This document shows, one piece after another, positions 47,556 through 56,716 of a stretch of DNA of 64,000 bases. The stretch is taken from the NCBI GenBank assembly GCA_018712915.1, contig DVGC01000025.1, forward strand, positions 29,344 through 93,343. Direction: 5' to 3'. Position numbers and translations under genes: made by a program. The first letter of the stretch is position 1; the number at the start of each line of letters is the position of its first letter. Source of the stretch: Candidatus Copromonas faecavium (nom. illeg.). GTDB lineage: Bacteria; Bacillota; Clostridia; Lachnospirales; Lachnospiraceae. The notes under the pieces were generated by a model. That model worked only from the letters and a program-made list of their open reading frames with translations. It made no database searches and was not told the origin of the DNA.

Positions 47556-49757
47556 ATGAGATATCATGTGGATGTTGTACGGATTCGGGAAAATTCCATT
47601 CAGGTCAATGGATGGGTCATCGGGAACAGCCCGGAGGACAGACCAAAATTCCGTGTGACAGATGAAAAGAAAAATCCGGTGCCGTTTGAATATGTGTCAA
47701 CCCGCAGGGACGATGTCAGCCAGATTTATTTTAAGCGGACAGTAGAACAGGAGCTGGGCTTTGATATCCGGTTTGATTATGTCCGGGGAAATACCTATCA
47801 TCTGGATATTCTGTGCGGAGGAAGAAAGGTCCGCGTCCGGTTCAATGAGGAACTGATAAAGAGGCGCTCCAGTGTGGCCTATAAACGGCGTCAGAAGCTA
47901 TTGGATCTGGCCAATATGGAGACGGTGCGGGTCGCGTGGGATTTCTTTAAGGAAAACGGCCTGAAGGCTCTGGTGCTGAAATCCAAACATAAAATCCAGG
48001 GAATCGACAATGATTACGATTACGGAGAATGGTGGGCTCTGACAAAGCCTACGGATGAGGAGCTGGAGGAGCAGAGAAAGGCGGTTTTCCTCTGGATGCC
48101 GAAGTTTTCCATTGTGATTCCCGTTTATCAGACGCCGGAAAAATATCTGCGGGAAATGCTGGATTCCGTCTGTGCTCAGACCTACGGCAACTGGGAGCTG
48201 TGCATTGCCGACGGAAGTCCTGAGGGACGGGACAGAGAGCGGATTTTGAAACAGTATGCGGAAAAAGATGAGAGGATCCACTACCGGATCCTGGGAGAGA
48301 ACCTGGGGATCGCCGGAAATACCAACGCGGCCATGGAAATGGCCCGGGGAGATTTTATCGTCCTGGCGGATCACGACGATCGGATGACGCCCAATGCTCT
48401 TTATGAATGTGCCAAGGCCATTAATGAGAACCAGGGCTGCGACGTTCTTTATTCCGATGAAGATAAGCTGGATATGGATGGAAAGGCTCTTTTCGATCCG
48501 CATTTCAAACCGGATTTTAACCCGGATTTGCTGACCAGCGTCAATTATATCTGCCATCTGTTTTTGGTAAAAAAGGCTCTTTTAGACCGGGTTGGAGGAT
48601 TCCGGGCCGAGTTTGACGGAGCCCAGGATTACGATTTTATTTTCCGCTGTACGGAAGCGGCGGCGAAAATCGTTCATATTCCCAAGGTGTTATATCACTG
48701 GAGATGTCATCAGGATTCCACGGCCAGCAATCCGGAGAGCAAGCTGTATGCCTTTGAGGCAGGTTCCCGGGCCATCATGGCTCATTATGAGAGGGTGGGA
48801 ATCGAGGCGCAGAAGGTGGAAAAGGGTGTGGACTACGGCATCTATCATACAAAATTCGTCATTAAGGGAGAGCCGCTGGTTTCGGTGATCATTCCAAACA
48901 AGGATCATACCGGAGATCTGGACAACTGCATCCGCCCCATGCTGACCAAGGGAACATACCGCAATCTGGAAGTGGTGGTGGTGGAGAACAACAGCACCAA
49001 ACAGGAAACGTGGGATTACTATGAGAAAATCCAGAAGGAATTTTCCAATGTCCGTGTGGTGCGCTGGGAACGGGAGTTTAATTATTCCGCCATCAACAAT
49101 TTCGGTGTGGAGCATGCCAGAGGAGAATACCTGCTGTTTCTCAACAATGACATCGAGCTGATCGCAGAGGACTTTATCGAGGAAATGTTAGGCTTCTGCC
49201 AGCGGGAGGATGTGGGCATCGCAGGAGCCAGACTCCTTTATGCGGATGATACCATTCAGCATGCCGGCGTGGTTGTGGGATTCGGCGGCATTGCCGGTCA
49301 TACCTTCATCGGGCTTCATAAGGCGGAGAACAGTTATTTCCACCGGGCCATGTGCGCGCAGGACTACAGTGCCGTGACGGCAGCCTGCATGATGAGCAAA
49401 AAGTCGGTATTCCAGGCAGTGGGAGGCTTTTCCGAAGAGCTGGCGGTGGCCTTCAATGATATTGACTACTGCATGAAGGTGCGTGCCCTGGGCAAACTGG
49501 TGGTATATGCTCCGTATGCGCTTTTATATCATTATGAATCCAAATCCAGGGGACTGGAGGATACGCCGGAGAAGGTGGCGCGCTTCAACAGGGAAATTGC
49601 GATTTTTGCCAAAAAGTGGCCGGATATCCTGAAGAACGGGGATCCTTACTATAATCCGAACCTGACATTAAGAAAATCCAACTTTGCCCTCAGGGATCTG
49701 AAAAAGGAGAAGATTGGAGAACCTTACCGACTGGAGGTGCCCCTTGATGAAACGTAG
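47556..49757 (+). CDS. Two-domain GT2 glycosyltransferase (rhamnan-synthesis type)
   Basis: 733 aa. Residues 1-185 form an N-terminal beta-rich domain (RYHVDVVRIRENSIQVNGW) of the kind found ahead of rhamnan GT2 enzymes; then two GT-A domains: about 190-440 (FSIVIPVYQTPEKYL, ADHDDRMTP, YSDEDKLD) and about 455-715 (VSVIIPNKDHT, LFLNNDIELI, VAFNDIDYCMKV). It could add two linkages or act as a chain extender. Start ATG 47556 chosen over the in-frame TTG 47544 because GGAGG (47546-47550) overlaps the TTG. The 3' end overlaps the next gene by 11 nt. Confidence 0.92.
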   Translation: MRYHVDVVRIRENSIQVNGWVIGNSPEDRPKFRVTDEKKNPVPFEYVSTRRDDVSQIYFKRTVEQELGFDIRFDYVRGNTYHLDILCGGRKVRVRFNEELIKRRSSVAYKRRQKLLDLANMETVRVAWDFFKENGLKALVLKSKHKIQGIDNDYDYGEWWALTKPTDEELEEQRKAVFLWMPKFSIVIPVYQTPEKYLREMLDSVCAQTYGNWELCIADGSPEGRDRERILKQYAEKDERIHYRILGENLGIAGNTNAAMEMARGDFIVLADHDDRMTPNALYECAKAINENQGCDVLYSDEDKLDMDGKALFDPHFKPDFNPDLLTSVNYICHLFLVKKALLDRVGGFRAEFDGAQDYDFIFRCTEAAAKIVHIPKVLYHWRCHQDSTASNPESKLYAFEAGSRAIMAHYERVGIEAQKVEKGVDYGIYHTKFVIKGEPLVSVIIPNKDHTGDLDNCIRPMLTKGTYRNLEVVVVENNSTKQETWDYYEKIQKEFSNVRVVRWEREFNYSAINNFGVEHARGEYLLFLNNDIELIAEDFIEEMLGFCQREDVGIAGARLLYADDTIQHAGVVVGFGGIAGHTFIGLHKAENSYFHRAMCAQDYSAVTAACMMSKKSVFQAVGGFSEELAVAFNDIDYCMKVRALGKLVVYAPYALLYHYESKSRGLEDTPEKVARFNREIAIFAKKWPDILKNGDPYYNPNLTLRKSNFALRDLKKEKIGEPYRLEVPLDET

Positions 49758-50874
49758 CTTTAGAAGAGAGAATCCCAATGCACAGACCACCATCATCATT
49801 CCCAATTATAACGGTCTGGATTTTCTGGAACCCTGTCTGGAGTCCCTGTCCAGACAGACAGTCCATGATTTCAAGGTGCTGGTGGTGGACAACGGCTCTT
49901 CCGACGGCAGTGTGGAATGGTTAAGGGAGCGGGAGATTCCTTCCGTTTTCCTTGAGGAAAATACCGGCTTCCCCGGGGCGGTCAACGTGGGAATCCGGGA
50001 GGCGGACACGCCGTTCGTCCTGCTGTTAAACAATGATACTACGGTGGATCCCCGCTTTGTTGAGTTCATGGAGCGGGCCATCCAGCGGTCGGAAAGAATT
50101 TTTTCTGTCAGCAGCCGGATTCTTCAGATGTATCAGCCGGAGCTTATGGATGACGCCGGAGATCTGTATACGGTGATGGGCTGGGCCTGTCAGAGAGGCG
50201 TGGGACGGGAGGCAAAGCGTTACGGCCGTCCATGCCGGATATTTTCCGCCTGTGCCTGCGCGGCCATTTACCGGCGGGAGATTTTTCAGCAGATCGGGTG
50301 TTTTGACGAAGCACATTTTGCCTATCTGGAGGACATCGACGTAGGCTACCGGGCAAGACTTTACGGCTACGATAATGTGTACTGTCCGGAGGCTGTGGTG
50401 TACCATGTGGGCAGCGGCACCAGCGGCTCCCGGTATAATGCGTTTAAGGTGCGTCTGGCCGCCAGAAACAATATTTATCTTCTTTATAAGAATATGCGGC
50501 TCTGGCAGCTGATTCTTAACGGCCCGTTCCTTCTTGCCGGAATGGCAGTGAAATATCTGTTCTTTAAGAACATGGGATACGGAAAAGAATACCTGTCCAG
50601 TCTGCTGGAAGGGATTCAGACCGCGGGCAGGCAAAAACGGGTTCCTTCCAGTCCGGGCCGCTTCCAGAGAGAGCTGGCCATTCAGCTGGAGCTTATGGCC
50701 GGGACGGCCGTGTACATTTACGAACTGTTCCGGCGCAGGACATCCGGAGCCGGAAAGACAGGAACACCCAAAGAAACGGAGGATTCCGCATCAAAGGCTG
50801 TCCGGGAATCAATACTGCAGGGAGCGGAAGGCGGAAAGAACGGTACAGCTCCCGGAAAAAAGCAGGAATCCTGA
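49747..50874 (+). CDS. GT2 glycosyltransferase (rhamnosyltransferase-like)
   Basis: 375 aa. IPNYNGLDFLEPCLESL, VVDNGSSDGS, LNNDTTVDPRF (metal motif) and FAYLEDIDVGYRARLYGY are typical of WbbL/RfbN-like rhamnosyl or hexosyl transferases that extend a lipid-linked glycan. A C-terminal amphipathic/hydrophobic segment (about 270-300) suggests membrane association, followed by a polar Lys/Gly/Ala tail. ATG 49747 lies within the previous gene with GGAGGTG upstream, so the two are coupled. Confidence 0.92.
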   Translation: MKRSFRRENPNAQTTIIIPNYNGLDFLEPCLESLSRQTVHDFKVLVVDNGSSDGSVEWLREREIPSVFLEENTGFPGAVNVGIREADTPFVLLLNNDTTVDPRFVEFMERAIQRSERIFSVSSRILQMYQPELMDDAGDLYTVMGWACQRGVGREAKRYGRPCRIFSACACAAIYRREIFQQIGCFDEAHFAYLEDIDVGYRARLYGYDNVYCPEAVVYHVGSGTSGSRYNAFKVRLAARNNIYLLYKNMRLWQLILNGPFLLAGMAVKYLFFKNMGYGKEYLSSLLEGIQTAGRQKRVPSSPGRFQRELAIQLELMAGTAVYIYELFRRRTSGAGKTGTPKETEDSASKAVRESILQGAEGGKNGTAPGKKQES

Positions 50875-50979
50875 GTCCCAGGGCGGGAATCTTTATAAAG
50901 TTTTAAGAAATCGTTTATATCCAAAATCTGCGGTTTCATGTATACTATACCGTAGAATCTGAACGTAAACTGTATGGAC

Positions 50980-51006
50980 GTCCCCCGGTCATCTGGGCCG
51001 GGGGAC
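50980..51006 (+). other. GC-rich hairpin between glycosyltransferase and WcaJ-like gene
   Basis: 9-bp perfect stem GTCCCCCGG / CCGGGGGAC (50980-50988 and 50998-51006). No T-run follows. A weak -10 (TATACT at 50941) precedes it. It may be a processing or attenuating stem within the operon. Confidence 0.5.
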
Positions 51007-51037
51007 AGATAATCACGGAAAATCAGGTGGAACATTC

Positions 51038-52456
51038 ATGATAAAAGACAATCAGACAAGCCTGAACCGGTTCCATGTCGTGCTGGACGCTTTGGTGACG
51101 GCCGGCTCCTATCTGCTGGCCTGGTATCTTGTCATCGGAAACGGCCGGTCCAGAATGATGGGAAGAAATACTCTGGAGCCGGAATTTTATTTTGCCGCCC
51201 TGATTCTCATCGTTCCCGTCTACTTGTTTCTGTATTCGTTTTTTAATCTTTACACGCCAAAACGGGTGTTGGGACGCCGAAACGAGTTCGGGAAGATTTT
51301 AAAGGCAAATACCATCGGCGTACTGGTATTCGGCCTGGTGCTTTATCTGGGAAGTAAGGAGCCCCATCTGTACAATTTCTCCAGGCGCCTGGTCGTTTAT
51401 TTTTATATTATCAATGTGCTCCTGATTACAGCAGAGCGAAACACGATCCGGATTGTTCTCCGCTCTGCCCGTTCCAGAGGATATAACCTGAAACACATTC
51501 TTCTTGTGGGATATTCGGGAGCAGCAGAAGGCTTTGTGGACCGGGTGAAGCAGAATCCGGAATGGGGTTATCAGATCCGGGGTATTCTGGATGATAAGAA
51601 GGAACGGGGAAGCGAATACAACGGGATTAAGATCATCGGAACCATCGATGATCTGGACTATATTCTGGAACAGAATACGCTGGATGAGATTGCTATTACC
51701 CTGAGTCTTGGCGATTATGAAAAGCTCAGGCATATTGTGGCACTATGCGAGAAATCCGGCGTGCATACCAAATTTATCCCGGATTACGGGAACATCATTC
51801 CAACCGTTCCCTATATGGAGGATTTGCAGGGACTGCCGGTGATCCATATCCGGCATGTTCCGTTAAATAATATGATGAACGCGGCAGTAAAGCGGGCGAT
51901 GGATATTTTCGGATCCATCGTAGGGATTGTTCTGTTTTCCCCGATTATGCTGGTTGTTGCCGTTTTGATTAAACTGACTTCTCCGGGACCGGTGATTTAC
52001 TGTCAGGAACGGGTGGGACTTCACAATCGGCCGTTTAAGATGTACAAGTTCCGCTCCATGACGGTGCAGGATCCGGGAAAGGAAAAAAGCTGCTGGACAA
52101 CACGGGGCGATTCCCGGGTAACGGCCATTGGAAAGATTATCCGGAAAACCAGCATAGATGAGACTCCGCAGTTCTTTAATATCCTGAAGGGGGATATGAG
52201 CCTTGTGGGTCCCAGGCCGGAACGGCCGTTTTTTGTTGAAAAGTTTAAGGAGGAAATCCCCAGATACATGATTAAGCATCAGGTTCGTCCGGGTCTTACG
52301 GGCTGGGCTCAGGTCAACGGATACCGGGGCGATACTTCGATTATCAAGCGAATTGAGCATGATCTGTACTATATTGAGAACTGGAGTCTGGGATTTGATT
52401 TTAAAATCCTGTTTTTGACGGTTTTCAAGGGATTTATCAATAAAAACGCATATTAA
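51038..52456 (+). CDS. Undecaprenyl-phosphate sugar phosphotransferase (WcaJ family)
   Basis: 472 aa. Four to five N-terminal transmembrane segments (about 15-120), a CoA-binding-like Rossmann domain (about 140-250; ILLVGYSGAAEGFVDR and GILDDKK), and the bacterial sugar transferase domain (about 275-472; FKMYKFRSM, TSIDETPQF, LVGPRPERP, RPGLTGWAQVNGYRG). It starts glycan assembly by moving hexose-1-phosphate to undecaprenyl phosphate. AGGTGG precedes ATG 51038. It supports the reading of the locus as a lipid-linked surface glycan pathway. Confidence 0.95.
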   Translation: MIKDNQTSLNRFHVVLDALVTAGSYLLAWYLVIGNGRSRMMGRNTLEPEFYFAALILIVPVYLFLYSFFNLYTPKRVLGRRNEFGKILKANTIGVLVFGLVLYLGSKEPHLYNFSRRLVVYFYIINVLLITAERNTIRIVLRSARSRGYNLKHILLVGYSGAAEGFVDRVKQNPEWGYQIRGILDDKKERGSEYNGIKIIGTIDDLDYILEQNTLDEIAITLSLGDYEKLRHIVALCEKSGVHTKFIPDYGNIIPTVPYMEDLQGLPVIHIRHVPLNNMMNAAVKRAMDIFGSIVGIVLFSPIMLVVAVLIKLTSPGPVIYCQERVGLHNRPFKMYKFRSMTVQDPGKEKSCWTTRGDSRVTAIGKIIRKTSIDETPQFFNILKGDMSLVGPRPERPFFVEKFKEEIPRYMIKHQVRPGLTGWAQVNGYRGDTSIIKRIEHDLYYIENWSLGFDFKILFLTVFKGFINKNAY

Positions 52457-52471
52457 AATGAGGACAAAAGC

Positions 52472-54370
52472 ATGAATTATGAAGATGAATTGGAGCGCGT
52501 CCGCGCCAAAAGAAGCCGGAGACAGGAAACCCATAAGGCTGCTGCGGCCGGACCGAGAGATTCAAAGGCGGACAACCGTTTTATTTCCCTGGCTGAGCCG
52601 GGAAGCCGCGCCAGCCGTGCGGCCGGTGCCGGAAATGGAGGAAGTCATGGCAATGGAGGAAATTATGGGAGCGGCGGAAACCATGGCAGCTACCGGAGAC
52701 GGAAAAACGGCAGGAAAAAGTGGAGCACTAAAAAGAAAATCATTGTAGGCGTGATTGCAGGCCTGGTCATCCTGATTCTGGCGGCAGTGATTGGCGTTTA
52801 CGCGTATATTCAGTATAATCTGGGTCAGATGAACAGTCATGAATTCCGTACATCTGAAGTGGAAAATCCCAACATTTCCCTGGAAATGAAGGAACGGATG
52901 GAACAGGGATACTGGACTCTTGCCGTCTTTGGACTGGACTCCCGGGATTCCTCAACAGGAAAGGGAAACAGGGCCGATGTGATCATGATTGTCAATCTGG
53001 ACCGTGCAACGGGTGAGATTAAGCTTGCCTCTGTCTACCGGGATACCTATATGGATATCGGCGACGGTACCTTTAATAAGATTAATGAGGCTTATGCCAA
53101 GGGCGGACCGGAGCTGGCAGTGAAAGCGTTAAACAAAAACCTGGATTTGAATATTACCAATTATGCGGCTTTTAACTGGGCAGCGGTGGCAACGGCCATC
53201 AATATTCTCGGCGGTGTGGATATCGATATCAGCCGGGCAGAATTTTACTATATCAACGCCTTTATCACAGAAACGGTTCAGGGTACGGGAATCGGTTCGA
53301 CTCAGTTAAAGAGTGCCGGTCTGAATCATCTGGACGGTGTTCAGGCGGTTGCTTACGGACGGCTCCGTCTGATGGACAGTGACTATGCCCGGGTAGAGCG
53401 TCAGAGACTTGTCATTGAAAAGGCTTTTGAGAAGGCCAAGAGCGCTGATCTGGCTACGCTTGAGAGTCTGGTTGCCCATATGGTGCAGATGTGCGCCACT
53501 AACGTGGAATTCGGGGATATTTTCCCGCTGGCACAGAATGTTACCAAATATCATCTGGGAGATTCCCTTGGCTTCCCGTCAGCCAGAGGAGAGGAGCGGA
53601 TTCGGATCGGAAGAAATAACCTTTCCTGCATCGTTCCCCAGACACTGACCAGCAACGTTTCCAATCTCCACAGCTTCCTTTTTGGAGAGGAAGATTATGA
53701 GCCGTCATCGACGGTTCAGTCTATCAGCGCTCATATTTCCGAAGTGAGCGGCATGTATCATGAAGGAACAGAGGCTACCAGGGCTGCTACGGACAACGGA
53801 TATATTCCCAGTACGACGGCGGCTGCTGCTGAGACGCCGGAAGAACTGGAACAGAGTTCAGAAGGAGAATCCACATCGGAAGGAGAATCTGCTTCTGACG
53901 GAGAGACCCTGGAGGGAGAGTCTGAAAGCGGTGAGGAGAGCAGCACTCTGTATCCGGGACAGAGCCTGCCGGGAGCTGCGTCAGATGAATCCGGAACGAA
54001 CGGTTATCCCGGCACTTCTGCAGGTTCCGGACAGAGCACCAATGGAACCAGCCCGACCAGCAGCACAGACAGGCCGAGGAGCCCGGCTGATATCACGCCG
54101 ACGACAGAGGCGCCCTATGGTCCTGGCTATGAGTCTTCCGGTTCCGTACAGGAGGCTACAACGGCTGTTTCGCCGGAAACATCGCCTACGGCTCCTTCTA
54201 CTTCCATTATTGTTGTGGAGCCTTCCACGACGGCCGGTCAGACCACAGACGGGCCTGCCAGCGAAACTACGGCGGCTTCCGGAACAACGGCTGCGGCGCC
54301 TTCTTCTCCTGCGGACGAAACTCTGGCGGCCGGCAGTACCAACGGACCAGCTGCCGCATCGGGTTTGTAG
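52472..54370 (+). CDS. LytR-CpsA-Psr (LCP) family wall-glycan ligase
   Basis: 632 aa. A cytosolic N-terminus of about 88 residues (basic, Gly/Asn-rich), one transmembrane helix (about 90-112, IIVGVIAGLVILILAAVIGV), the LCP domain (about 145-310; FGLDSRDSSTGKGNRADVIM with the phosphate-binding Arg/Asp residues, VYRDTYMDIG, and GVQAVAYGRLRLMDSDYARVERQR), then a tail of more than 200 residues rich in Ser, Thr, Gly and Glu with almost no hydrophobics. LCP enzymes transfer lipid-linked glycans to peptidoglycan outside the membrane. It closes the locus ahead of a strong terminator. Confidence 0.95.
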   Translation: MNYEDELERVRAKRSRRQETHKAAAAGPRDSKADNRFISLAEPGSRASRAAGAGNGGSHGNGGNYGSGGNHGSYRRRKNGRKKWSTKKKIIVGVIAGLVILILAAVIGVYAYIQYNLGQMNSHEFRTSEVENPNISLEMKERMEQGYWTLAVFGLDSRDSSTGKGNRADVIMIVNLDRATGEIKLASVYRDTYMDIGDGTFNKINEAYAKGGPELAVKALNKNLDLNITNYAAFNWAAVATAINILGGVDIDISRAEFYYINAFITETVQGTGIGSTQLKSAGLNHLDGVQAVAYGRLRLMDSDYARVERQRLVIEKAFEKAKSADLATLESLVAHMVQMCATNVEFGDIFPLAQNVTKYHLGDSLGFPSARGEERIRIGRNNLSCIVPQTLTSNVSNLHSFLFGEEDYEPSSTVQSISAHISEVSGMYHEGTEATRAATDNGYIPSTTAAAAETPEELEQSSEGESTSEGESASDGETLEGESESGEESSTLYPGQSLPGAASDESGTNGYPGTSAGSGQSTNGTSPTSSTDRPRSPADITPTTEAPYGPGYESSGSVQEATTAVSPETSPTAPSTSIIVVEPSTTAGQTTDGPASETTAASGTTAAAPSSPADETLAAGSTNGPAAASGL

Positions 54371-54516
54371 AAAGCCGGGCAGAGAAAACGGATGATGCTC
54401 CAGTCCAGGCGGCAGATAAGAACCGGCCGGCGTAAGTAGTATAAAAGCTGCCTGGCATGAGCGGTATAAAAGCCGTCTGCAGCGTAAAATTGAATGAAAA
54501 CCGAATGAATTTTACA

Positions 54517-54557
54517 AAAGGGATCTTCCTGCAAAAGCGGGAACATCCCTTTTTTTC
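54517..54557 (+). terminator. Terminator of the glycan locus
   Basis: AAAGGGAT/ATCCCTTT outer stem and TTCCTGC-AAAA-GCGGGAA inner stem (one T.G), followed by seven T (54517-54557). Confidence 0.92.
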
Positions 54558-54609
54558 TGGACTTTCTTTCCGGAGAAAAGCATTTGTCCGCCGAAAATGA
54601 GCAAAAGAC

Positions 54610-54648
54610 TTAAAAATCATTTTACATGAATTTTACATACAAGTTACC
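54610..54648 (+). promoter_or_regulatory. PhoP (Pho) box of pst operon
   Basis: Four direct hexamers spaced exactly 11 bp start to start: TTAAAA (54610), TTTACA (54621), TTTACA (54632), GTTACC (54643). This matches the Gram-positive PhoP recognition pattern TT(A/T/C)ACA with 11-bp period and lies about 100 nt before pstS. It indicates induction on phosphate starvation. The -10 element cannot be fixed with confidence. Confidence 0.78.
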
Positions 54649-54748
54649 GTTTCATGGTTTTTCCCGGATGAGAATCATGGTAAAAACATAGTGTACAAAG
54701 AAAGAGAAAAAAGAAATGGAAAGATAATTAGAGGAGGAAATGATTATT

Positions 54749-55708
54749 ATGAAACTGAGAAAAGTAATTACACTTGCAGGAACTGCAGTGATTGCAGCAG
54801 GAATGATGGCTGGATGCAGCAGCCAGGCTGAGGAGACAACCGCAGCGGAAACCACGACGGCAGCTGAGACAACAACGGCTGAGGAGACAACCGAAGCAGA
54901 AACGACAGCGGCGGAAGAAAGCAGCGAGGAGGCAGAAGGAGGCAGCGAGGCGGCTGCAGCCAATACAGACCTTTCCGGCAGCATTTCCATGTCCGGTTCT
55001 ACTTCCATGGAAACCTTTGCCAATGCTCTTTGCGAAAGCTTCATGAACCTGTATCCCAATGTTACGGTAACGGCTGAGTTTACCGGTTCTTCCGCCGGTA
55101 TCGAGTCCGTACTTTCCGGAGCATGCGACATCGGAAACTCTTCCAGAAACCTGACGGAAGAGGAAATTGGCTCCGGGGCTGTTGAGAATATTGTGGCCAT
55201 TGACGGTATTGCCGTTGTTGTTGACCCGGCCAACACCGTAACCGATTTGACTAAGGATCAGCTGATTGACATTTACACCGGAGCTGTTACCAACTGGAGC
55301 GAGTTTGGCGGCGAGAGTTCTCCGATTATCGTAGTAGGACGTGAGGCCGGTTCCGGTACCAGAAGCGCATTCGAGGAAATCCTTGGAATCGAAGATCAGT
55401 GCGCATATGCCAATGAGCTGGACAGCACAGGAGCCGTTATGGCGAGAGTTGCTTCCACACCGGGCGCCATCGGATACATCTCCCTTGATGTTCTGGATGA
55501 CAGCGTAAAGGCTCTGACTCTGGATGGTGTTGAGGCAACTGCCGAGAACATTCAGGCTGGCACATACTTCTTAAGCCGTCCGTTTGTAATGGCTACCAAC
55601 GGTGAAATTTCTGAGCAGAACGAGCTGGTACAGGCACTGTTTGATTATGTATACTCCGAAGAAGGACAGGATCTGGTTTCCAGCGTTGGTCTTATCACAG
55701 TTCAGTAA
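54749..55708 (+). CDS. pstS: Phosphate-binding lipoprotein PstS
   Basis: 319 aa. Lipoprotein signal with lipobox MAGC (C23), a Thr/Glu/Ala-rich tether (to about residue 68), then the PBP-like phosphate-binding domain with SGSTSMETFANALC, FTGSSAGIESVLSG, DIGNSSR and GREAGSGTRSAFEE phosphate-contact loops. It captures phosphate outside the membrane for PstCAB. Start ATG 54749 is preferred to ATG 54740, which is only 2 nt from AGGAGG. Confidence 0.96.
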   Translation: MKLRKVITLAGTAVIAAGMMAGCSSQAEETTAAETTTAAETTTAEETTEAETTAAEESSEEAEGGSEAAAANTDLSGSISMSGSTSMETFANALCESFMNLYPNVTVTAEFTGSSAGIESVLSGACDIGNSSRNLTEEEIGSGAVENIVAIDGIAVVVDPANTVTDLTKDQLIDIYTGAVTNWSEFGGESSPIIVVGREAGSGTRSAFEEILGIEDQCAYANELDSTGAVMARVASTPGAIGYISLDVLDDSVKALTLDGVEATAENIQAGTYFLSRPFVMATNGEISEQNELVQALFDYVYSEEGQDLVSSVGLITVQ

Positions 55709-55729
55709 ATCAGAAGACAGGAACATGGA

Positions 55730-55766
55730 CGGGCCGGTGCGGCACAACGCTGCTCCGGCCTGTTTT
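55730..55766 (+). terminator. Intercistronic attenuator between pstS and pstC
   Basis: GC-rich hairpin (CGGGCCGG/CCGGCCTG outer, GCGGC/GCTGC inner; 55730-55762) followed by TTTT. It would stop part of the transcripts after pstS, giving more binding protein than channel, or protect the pstS mRNA 3' end. Confidence 0.65.
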
Positions 55767-55783
55767 GGAGAAATGAGGAAGCT

Positions 55784-56716
55784 ATGACGGAAAAAAAGAT
55801 GTTTTCGATTAAAGGAAGCAGAAAAGAGAAAGCCCTCGTAGAGCATGTGGCTGAAGTCATTTTTACGGTGTGCGCTTTTTTCGCGGTTCTGGCTGTGATT
55901 TCCATTACCGCCTACATGTTTATCAATGGAACGCCTGCCCTGTTTCAGGTAGGCATTACGGATATTCTTTTCGGAACCGTATGGAAACCGGCGGCAGCAG
56001 AGCCTTCCTTCGGCATCCTGTACATCATCCTGACTTCCATCGTCGGCACGGCGGCGGCAGTGGTGATTGGAGCTCCCATCGGGATTCTTACGGCCGTGTT
56101 TATAGAAGAAATTGCTTCTCCCAGACTGGCCGCCATCGTGAAGCCGGCCGTGGAGCTGCTTGCAGGAATCCCTTCCGTAATTTACGGACTGCTGGGCATT
56201 TACCTTCTCAATCCATTAATGTATAAAGTGGAGCTGGCAATTTTCCGGGACTCCACCACTCACCGGTTTACCGGAGGTGCCAACCTGATATCTGCCATTA
56301 TTGTTCTTGCGATTATGATTCTTCCCACAGTCATCAATGTCAGTGTATCGGCTCTTCATGCTGTCCCCAGGAATCAGAAAATGGCTTCTCTGGCCATGGG
56401 CGCGTCCCCGATTCAGACGATCTTCAAGGTGCTGATTCCCCATGCAAAATCCGGAATTATTTCTGCAGTGGTTTTGGGAACGGGCCGTGCCATCGGTGAG
56501 GCCATGGCCATTACGCTGGTATCGGGAAGCTCCGTAAACTTCCCCCTGCCATTCAATGCGGTACGTTTCCTGACAACGGCTATTGTGGCCGAGATGGGAT
56601 ATGCATCCGGACTTCACAGGCAGGTGCTGTTTACCATTGGACTGGTGCTGTTTGTATTTATTATGTGCATTAATATTACTCTGACGAGGATTCTGAAAGG
56701 GGGCGAAGAAAACTGA
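55784..56716 (+). CDS. pstC: Phosphate ABC transporter permease PstC
   Basis: 310 aa, six transmembrane helices. The permease EAA-like loop (SLAMGASPIQTIFKVLIPHAKSGI) and GRAIGEAMAITLV are typical of PstC. Forms the membrane channel with PstA. The stop overlaps the pstA start by one base (TGATG). Confidence 0.96.
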   Translation: MTEKKMFSIKGSRKEKALVEHVAEVIFTVCAFFAVLAVISITAYMFINGTPALFQVGITDILFGTVWKPAAAEPSFGILYIILTSIVGTAAAVVIGAPIGILTAVFIEEIASPRLAAIVKPAVELLAGIPSVIYGLLGIYLLNPLMYKVELAIFRDSTTHRFTGGANLISAIIVLAIMILPTVINVSVSALHAVPRNQKMASLAMGASPIQTIFKVLIPHAKSGIISAVVLGTGRAIGEAMAITLVSGSSVNFPLPFNAVRFLTTAIVAEMGYASGLHRQVLFTIGLVLFVFIMCINITLTRILKGGEEN

